NCBI GenBank assembly: GCA_028015205.1
Contig: CM051513.1
Coordinates: 43,280,841-43,344,840, forward strand
DNA length: 64,000 nucleotides
Direction: 5' to 3'
DNA from: Mytilisepta virgata
Lineage: Eukaryota; Mollusca; Bivalvia; Mytilida; Mytilidae
Shown here: piece by piece, positions 57,743 through 64,000 of the stretch
How the letters are laid out: each line of letters begins with the position of its first letter
How positions within the stretch are numbered: position 1 is the first letter of the stretch
Position numbers and translations under genes: made by a program
Notes under the pieces: generated by a model
Database searches by the model: none
Told to the model about the DNA's origin: nothing
Seen by the model: the letters and a program-made list of their open reading frames with translations, nothing else

Positions 57743-59336
57743 ATGGCGTTAACAAATAAAATAACAAACAACCCCCAAAAAACCCAGTCAACAAGTTCCA
57801 AAAGAAAAAAAGAAGAGAGTGATGATGAAGAACATGCATCAAAATCCCAAAATATTGATCCCGGAAAATGTTTTAAATTTTTGGTTCTAACAAGTAAAAA
57901 TTCAGAAAGGCCCCTATCCAAAATTTCACTATTCATGTTACAAAAGTCTATACAAGGTTGCGCAGGCACCGTTAAAAACGTTTCAAAATTAAAATCTGGA
58001 AGTATACTTGTAGAATGTTTTAGGCCACAACAATCCAAAAATTTGCTTTCTTTGACTGATATTGGCACTGTACCCATCTCTGTAACTCCTCACAGGACAC
58101 TGAAAAATTGTCAGGGAGTTATTCGAGATAGAGACCAAGATCTTGCTGAACTTACCGAAGAAGAAATTTGTGAAGAATTACAATCTCAAGAAGTTTCCAA
58201 AGTTAAAAGATTCACCAAAAAAGTCGACAGCAAAATCATTAAACTTAACACCTACCTTCTCAGTTTCGATCTCCCGAAAGTTCCTGACCACATTTACATT
58301 GGCCCCTACAGAATTAAAGTTGACATATATGTACCGAACCCTATCCGTTGTTTCAAATGCCAGAAATTTGGACACGGTAGGAGTTCTTGTAAGGGTACAG
58401 AAAAATGCGTCAAATGTTCTGTAGTGGGTCACTCCACTTTTGAACGTGAAGGACAAACTAAATGTGCAAACTGCAGTGGAAATCACATGGCAAACTCTAG
58501 AACATGTGATTTCTATATAAAAGAACATGAAATTCAAAAGCTTAAAGCAGAAAAAAACATAACTTACCGAGAAGCTTGAAAATTGGTCTCTGTCGCGAAT
58601 AACTCGCCTCAAAATTCTACTTATGCTGATAAGGTAAAAGGACCTCCAACTACAAGATCTCTTTCTATTCAAACAGTTTTTACCTGGCCACATGGCACTG
58701 AACATCCAGTACTTGTCTCTGAATCTACTTCGTCCATGCCAAAATCCACTACATCTTTACAGTCTTCCAGTTCTTCGCAGACGTCAGCTTCATCTCTTCC
58801 CTTTAACCACTTTGAGATGGCTGATATTTACATCAACTCTAATGTTGACAGACAGATGCATGAAGATCTAGGGAGAAAACTCCAAACATCAAACAAATCT
58901 GCAAACGCTCAAAATACAAAATCTCAATCCTCAACACAAAAGTCCTCAACTTCTGCCTATAAACAGTCTTCACCTCAAAAGTCCTCCAAATAAACAGTCC
59001 TCACCTCAAAAGTCCTCCAATAAACAGTCTTCAACGCAAAATAATAACAAGCAATCTTCATCATCACAACAGAAAAATAAGCGTTCGACTTCAGTGGAAA
59101 AATTTAAACAGAACACTGGTCGTGTGAAAAAAGCAGAAAAGCACTTGATAAATTTTCAGACGCTGTCATCAGAATATGCCGACGATGACAGCGTAATGGA
59201 AGTAACCCCAGATGATTATTCTGAATCAGTCTGGGGTGACCCCATTTCAGACGTCTCTGTGCGGAGGAATAGGAGCTCTTCCCCACACGCAGGGCATAGT
59301 TCCAAATTTTCTCCTATTCGTCCGCCCAGAAAATGA
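57743..59336 (+). pseudogene. I-like LINE ORF1, CCHC nucleocapsid-like protein (copy 2), broken
   Basis: Start ATG 57743 (MALTNKITNN), chosen because copy 1 starts at the same place. An acidic/basic N-terminus (SSKRKKEESDDEE) leads to a conserved core (KNVSKLKSGSILVECFRPQQ, QGVIRDRDQDLAEL). Three knuckles follow: CFKCQKFGHGRSSC at about residues 203-216; CVKCSVVGHSTFE, whose last Cys is lost (copy 1 keeps it); and CANCSGNHMANSRTC. TGA at 58577-58579 replaces an Arg codon. The Ser-rich C-terminal third has a ~28 bp duplicated segment (CCTCACCTCAAAAGTCCTCC) near 58970-59020 that adds a frameshift. The final frame (59094-59336) ends RPPRK, and its TGA overlaps the ORF2 ATG as ATGA. It binds element RNA in the family. 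Confidence 0.85.
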
Positions 59337-62300
59337 GTAATATAATTCAATGGAATTGTCGGGGTTTAAAAACTAACCTTATCGAGCTATCGTTGCTAGT
59401 ACAAACATTCCTTCCTGTTGCCTTTTGTCTTCAAGAAACTCACTTAAAAGAAAACGATTCTATAAATGTTAAAAACTACACTCTATACAGTACTTATGTT
59501 GGAAAGGACGAAAGAGCCGCAGGCGGCTATTCGATCCTTGTTAGAAATAACACCATTCACAGTCAGGTTAATTTAACAACAAATCTGCAAGCCGTTGCTG
59601 TCCGAGCTTCTTTTGGAAAAACTGTTACCATCTGTTCAATATATATTCTTCCAAATTCTACCATTGATTCTCAAGAACTCAGATCTTTAATCAGTCAGTT
59701 GCCAACTCCTTTTCTCCTGCTGGGAGATTTTAATGCTCACAACCCCATTTGGGGTAGTCATTTGCAAAATGATAAAGGCAAGAAAATTGAAGATTTACTA
59801 AATCAGGAAGGATTGTGTGTATTTAACGATGGTTCTGATACTTACCTTCATCCAGGGAATGGTTGTTACTCGGCTATTGATTTAACAATCTGTGACCCTT
59901 CGTTATTACTGGACTACTCATGGCGCGTCCATGATGATTTATGTGGAAGTGACCACTTTCCAATTATACTGGAAAATCTGTTTCCTACTTCATCCGAGAG
60001 AGTTGCTCGCTGGAAATTTGACAAAGCCAACTGGCCTTTGTTCGAGCAACTCTGTCGAGATGAACTTAAAATAGGTGATTTCGATAATGTTACTGATCCA
60101 GTCCTTAAATTTAGCGAAATGTTGGTATCGATAGCCGAGAGAGCCATTCCTAAAACCTCGACAAATCCAAAACAACCGAGCAAACCGTGGTTTGATGATG
60201 ATTGTGAGGAAGTGAAGAAAAATAGGAAGAAGGCCGAACGACGATTCAATTTGCATCCAACCCAGGATAATTTAAGTAATTTCCGAATATTCCGTGCGAA
60301 AGCACGTCGAACATTTAAACAAAAGAGACGAAAGTCTTGGCAAAATTTTGTCTCAAAAATAAACTCTCATACTCCTATGAACAAAGTTTGGAATTTTATA
60401 CAAAAAATAAATGGAAAAAACAAGATAGGCAATCTTCACCATCTGAAAGATGGTCAGACTCTATTAACGTCAGAAAATGATATCTCCCAAAAACTTGGAG
60501 AAACCTTTTCGAAAAATTCTTCTTCTACAAATTACTCTCAGGAATTTCAACGTATTAAAACCCGAACCGAAAAAACCAAACTTAACTTTCGATCAAACAA
60601 TTCAGAAGACTACAACCGCCCTTTCTCTGTGGATGAACTAAACAATTCTTTGGCAAAAGCTCATGATACAGCTTGTGGTCCTGATGACATACATTATAAG
60701 CTTCTTAAACATCTTCCTGATACATCACTACAGACGCTTTTAGATATACTAAATAACATTTGGGAAACTGGTGACTTGCCCTCTTTGTGGAAGCTGGCCA
60801 CAGTTGTCCCTATTCCAAAACCTGGGAAGGATCATTTTGAATCTTCGAATTATCGGCCAATTGCCCTCACAAGTTGCGTGTGCAAGACAATGGAACGGAT
60901 GATCAACGACCGCCTTGTCTGGTTCCTAGAGACCAATGGTCTCCTGTCCAATATACAGTGTGGATTCCGGCAAGGAAGAAGCACGTTAGATCATCTTGTT
61001 CGCTTCGAGTCTTTCATACGCAATGGGTTTGCTAAAGGTGAACATGTGGTGTCCGTCTTTTTCGACCTTGAAAAAGCATACGACACCGCTTGGAAATATG
61101 AAATTTTAAAAGACTTGAATGATATGGGGTTGAAAGGTAGGTTACCTACCTTTATTGATAATTTCTTATCAGACAGACAGTTCAGGGTCAAGGTAAAAAG
61201 GTAAAAAACTACCATGTCTGACCCTTTTGAACAAGAGATGGGTGTTCCTCAGGGAAGCATCCTCTCTGTTACTCTATTCAGTATTAAAATAAATAGTTTG
61301 GCTAAAACATTACAAAATAATGTTGAAGGCTCACTTTATGTTGATGATTTTCTTATATGTTATAGAAGTAAAAATATGAACAACATAGAAAGACAACTAC
61401 AGTTATCTTTAAATAAAATTGAAAAGTGGGCCACAGAAAATGGTTTTAAATTTTTCAACTCAAAAACCGTCTGTATGCATTTTTGTAACAAACGAAAACT
61501 GCATTTAGACCCTGAACTAAAGCTGTACAATGCACCCATTAAAGTTGTGAAAGAAACTAAATTCCTTGGAATTCTGTTTGATAATAAACTCACCTTTCTA
61601 CCCCATATCAAAATGCTGAAAGCTAAATGCTTGAAAGCATTGGACATTTTAAAAGTTGTTTCCAGCACTGACTGGGGCGCTGATAAAAGCATTTTGTTAA
61701 ATTTATATAGATCTTTAGTGAGATCGAAACTTGACTATGGTTCTATTATTTATGGATCTGCTCGCAAATCCTATATACAAACTTTCTACGGGAGATGTTC
61801 TGAACGCCCCCAAGGCCAAACGTAGGCCTTGGTGGTGAACAGTATCTAGAATTTTTAACCATAGAATAAAACTTGGTCTACAGTATTTAACAAAGCTGAA
61901 AGCCTATCCTTCAAATCCTGCCTACGACTGCGTTTTCAACCCTCTCTATGAGGATATATTTGAACAGCATGAAAACAAAATTCCTCCTTTTGGTATCCGG
62001 ATGAAACCACACATTTCTGGTTCCAACATCAACCTTGGTGAAATAGCCCCTATTAGTATTAGCAACTTTTTGCTGAAATAAAATCAAAGTTTGCATTTCA
62101 TGACTCAATTTATACGGACGGATCCAAGGACGGGGACAAAGTGGCTGCTGCAGCAGTCCATGGGCAGCAGGCAGCAACTCTCCGTCTTCCATCTTCCAGT
62201 TCAATATTCACTGCAGAAGCTAGAGCCATCATTCTTGCTTTAAAATTTGTCAAAACGTCTGATAAACTAAAATTCCTTATTTGCTCGGATTCTCTTTCAT

Positions 62301-62920
62301 GTTTATTGGCTATAGAAGGTCAGAAATATAAAAACCCTTTAATTGCCCACATTATTGAATTTTATAAAAGACTTGTCCAAATGGGCAAAGAAATAGTTTT
62401 TATGTGGATACCAAGTCATATTGGTATCCGAGGAAACACAGTCGTAGATAGTATAGCGAAGGATGCTTTAGATGGACCAGTTACTAATATGTCAGTGCTT
62501 TATACTGATTTTAAACCTTTGATTTATCAATATGTTTTACGTCTGTGGCAGTCCCAGTGGGATCTGCTTACAGACAACAAATTGCATGCTATTGAGCCAA
62601 CCGTTGGCACAAATATTTGTTTCTTCGGCAGAAGCCGGAGAGAACAAGTTGTTTTAACTAGATGTCGCATTGGCCACACCAGGACGACTCATTCTTTTAT
62701 TTTAGAAAATGAGCCGCCTCCTGAGTGTATCCCTTGCCAATGCCGACACCCTGTCAAACACCTTTTAATAGACTGTGTAGATAAATCCGACATCATTAGT
62801 CGGTACTACACAGTCGACAATATTAAAGACTTGTTTACAAAGGTCGCTGGCGACCGTCTTTTAAAATATTTGAGGGATGTTGGGCTATATTCTAGAATAT
62901 GGTCCACATCACTAATTTAA
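59333..62920 (+). pseudogene. I-like LINE ORF2: APE endonuclease, reverse transcriptase, RNase H (copy 2), broken
   Basis: The first 623 codons are open: APE endonuclease (residues ~1-225; NCRGLK, CLQETHLKEN, GDFNAHNPIWG, SAIDLTICDP, GSDHFPIIL), a Lys/Arg-rich linker, then RT with NYRPIALTSC and FFDLEKAYDT. A nine-base insertion near 61200 brings an in-frame TAA (61202-61204). The same frame then resumes with MGVPQGSILS and YVDDFLICY (RT active site) to 61780. There a 79-base inverted segment and a small deletion destroy the coding. The frame recovers in RNase H (SIYTDGSKDG, TAEARAIIL, CSDSLS, WIPSHIGIRGN, DSIAKDAL) and the CIPCQCRHPVKHLLIDC finger, ending at 62920. It is the least damaged ORF2 in the window, but still dead. 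Confidence 0.9.
61778..61856 (-). other. 79 bp microinversion inside ORF2 of copy 2
   Basis: GGAGATGTTCTGAACGCCCC and CCAAACGTAGGCCTTGGTGG stand here on the plus strand. The same plus-strand text is found in the minus-strand copy 1 (4400-4460), so this piece is reversed relative to the rest of copy 2. About 35-40 bases after it are missing. Confidence 0.85.
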
Positions 62921-63159
62921 TATGCTCGTAATATTTCAAGTTTATTTGTTTAATCTATTGTTTGTTGATATTGTTTTTGACTGTGATAATGTATATTTCT
63001 TTGTTTCAAAAGCTTAAACTGTGATATTTTTTATATAATCAGATTTTCGAGGAATTTTATTATTTAGCTTTATTTTTATTATTTTCTGTTTTATTTGTTA
63101 ATATGTATTTTGTTTTATCAAGTCTGGTCTTACTTGATTTGTTTTAAACGAAAATTAGT

Positions 63160-63198
63160 TTTCGCCACGATATGACCATTTGTGTCGACGTGGCGTTA
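63160..63198 (+). other. 3'-terminal stem-loop of the I-like LINE (copy 2)
   Basis: CGCCACG (63163-63169) pairs perfectly with CGTGGCG (63189-63195). In copies 0, 1 and 3 the arms are GCCGTG/CACGGC-like, so both arms changed together. Confidence 0.65.
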
Positions 63199-63222
63199 AA
63201 CAACATTCAATCAATCAATCAA

Positions 63223-63234
63223 TCAGACACACCT
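63223..63234. repeat. Target-site duplication of I-like copy 2 (right)
   Basis: TCAGACACACCT, identical to 56705-56716. Confidence 0.85.
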
Positions 63235-64000
63235 GGTTTGACCTATAAACGTAATAAGGTCCATAATGTTTTTATAATATTTACAATAGATTTAACCACA
63301 TATCTGTGTAAGTATTACATTGACTAAAAGTATTTCATTAATTTCTTTATGAACAAAGCTATATTTTTTAGCAATCTAACATTGCAGACAGATAATAAAC
63401 CGTACATTTTTTCAACACTAGGATATTTTGTATAATACATTGGTACATACAATTGTCTTAATCTCGAAATATCTACATTACAACATATGAACAAGTAATG
63501 AAATTCATTTCCAATTTCATTCATTTGACAAAGTTTACAAATTCTATTATCCCTTGGAATATTCATCCATCTTCCAACTTCAATTGGAATTTTAATATTT
63601 GCGCATCTAAATTTCGTTATATATAGCCTTTGTTCCCTTTTTAATTTCAACAGATACTTCTCACAACAGAAATCTTTTTTGAAAGATGAATATAATTTAC
63701 CTCTCGAGGAATTTTCCATGTCATTATGCCATTTTTGAACAAAGTGATCTTGCAAGATTTGCTTGACAGTAGTTCTTAAATCATTTTTACTTATAACAAT
63801 TTGACTATTCCATACAAAAGACAGTCCAACATCATTTAATGTCGACTTGATACAAAACAACCATTTTGAATGAAAGGAAGCATCACAGTGTAAATTGTAT
63901 AATAATTTGTACATAGTTCCAGACAATTTATCATCATTCATCATTAACTTTATCCAAAAACTTATCATTCGCATCTTCATATGCAACTCAATGGGGTATC
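63235..64000 (-). mobile_element. Host LINE (CR1-like or related), 3' part, running off the window
   Basis: It includes the ORF2 end (63324 onward) and the 3' UTR down to 63235. It continues at 56716 on the other side of the nested I-like element. Confidence 0.65.
63324..64000 (-). CDS. LINE ORF2 C-terminal region, partial
   Basis: The frame is open from the window edge to the stop at 63324 (at least 220 codons). The segment RLYITKFRCANIKIPIEVGRW, then NIPRDNRICKLCQMNEIGNEFHYLFIC, is the C-terminal region common to many invertebrate LINE ORF2 proteins. It has a C-x2-C-x9-H-x4-C zinc-finger-like motif. The RT core lies outside the window. The frame is intact here, so this LINE may be younger than most elements in the window. 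Clade (CR1, L2 or RTE-like) cannot be settled from this part. Confidence 0.7.
   Translation of the reverse strand, partial: YPIELHMKMRMISFWIKLMMNDDKLSGTMYKLLYNLHCDASFHSKWLFCIKSTLNDVGLSFVWNSQIVISKNDLRTTVKQILQDHFVQKWHNDMENSSRGKLYSSFKKDFCCEKYLLKLKREQRLYITKFRCANIKIPIEVGRWMNIPRDNRICKLCQMNEIGNEFHYLFICCNVDISRLRQLYVPMYYTKYPSVEKMYGLLSVCNVRLLKNIALFIKKLMKYF

Larger units (their letters stand above)
56717..63222 (+). mobile_element. I-like non-LTR retrotransposon (LINE), copy 2
   Basis: A 6.5 kb element with an exact 12 bp target-site duplication. It has a monomeric 5' UTR (56717-57742), ORF1, ORF2, a 3' UTR with stem-loop and a (TCAA)n tail (63205-63222). It lacks about 105 bases at the 5' end compared with copy 1. 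It is inserted in the 3' UTR of another LINE. Breaks include stops, an internal microinversion (61778-61856) and a ~110 bp deletion near 62060. Confidence 0.9.

Noticed and set aside
57520..58077. 185-codon minus frame opposite ORF1 of copy 2
   Set aside because: Antisense to the LINE 5' UTR and ORF1; no motif.
58178..58705. 175-codon minus frame opposite ORF1 of copy 2
   Set aside because: Antisense shadow of ORF1, whose CCHC motifs are clear on the plus strand.
1..64000. tRNA or rRNA genes
   Set aside because: No convincing cloverleaf or conserved rRNA segment was found by eye. A tRNAscan-SE or Infernal run would be decisive.

Overview
This is a eukaryotic, AT-rich, intron-era genome window built almost entirely from transposable elements and satellite-like repeats; no intact host gene is visible. 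The repeats point to a bivalve mollusc, most likely a mussel of the Mytilus type (inference, not proven). They include a pearl/HINE element with ~170 bp core repeats, a ~160 bp repeat family ending in a (CGA)n-rich motif, and I-like LINEs ending in (ATTG/TCAA)n tails.

Layout, left part (1-23.7 kb). A 3' fragment of an I-like LINE (1-978) and a stray piece of its 5' UTR (1848-2145) precede a Ty3/gypsy RNase H relic (2192-2885, minus). A nearly complete I-like LINE (2896-9985, minus) follows, with a 10 bp target-site duplication and a solo LTR inside its 5' UTR (8663-9136). Then come gypsy protease and linker relics, homopolymer-rich and satellite-like DNA, and a MITE-like element with ~35 bp inverted termini. 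A second solo LTR (15496-15921) abuts a heavily broken protein-primed-type family B DNA polymerase relic (15922-17560, Polinton/virus-like). An in-frame 159 bp tandem duplication follows. A second gypsy pol relic (20279-23705, minus) has an integrase split by a pearl/HINE insertion and a C-terminal chromodomain-like segment.

Centre (23.7-48.7 kb). A ~25 kb tandem array, all on the minus strand, has a ~1.14 kb unit. Each unit carries a ~213-239 codon gag-like reading frame (helical region, Ser/Arg-rich stretch, coiled coil) plus ~480 bp of conserved non-coding spacer. There are 21 units in five sequence types (A-E) plus four half units. They form a higher-order repeat of ~7.14 kb that is nearly identical over two copies, with later dimer duplications and hybrid units. 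Only three units (28314-28955, 30511-31230, 35444-36085) keep a long open frame. The others share type-specific frameshifts, so decay preceded amplification. The left edge is fused directly to the gypsy RT.

Right part (48.7-64 kb). It holds a ~170 bp tandem array related to the pearl core, a Penelope-like RT relic flanked by 15 bp direct repeats, a short I-like 3' end, and a nested pair. In that pair an I-like LINE (56717-63222, plus, 12 bp target-site duplication) sits inside the 3' UTR of a different LINE running off the right edge on the minus strand. The I-like copies share a monomeric 5' UTR, an ORF1 with CCHC knuckles, an ORF2 (APE endonuclease, RT, RNase H, terminal zinc-finger-like motif) and a 3' stem-loop with compensatory changes. 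The most unusual items are the gag-like array, the polymerase B relic, the exact T^T pearl/HINE insertion and the covarying 3' stem-loop.
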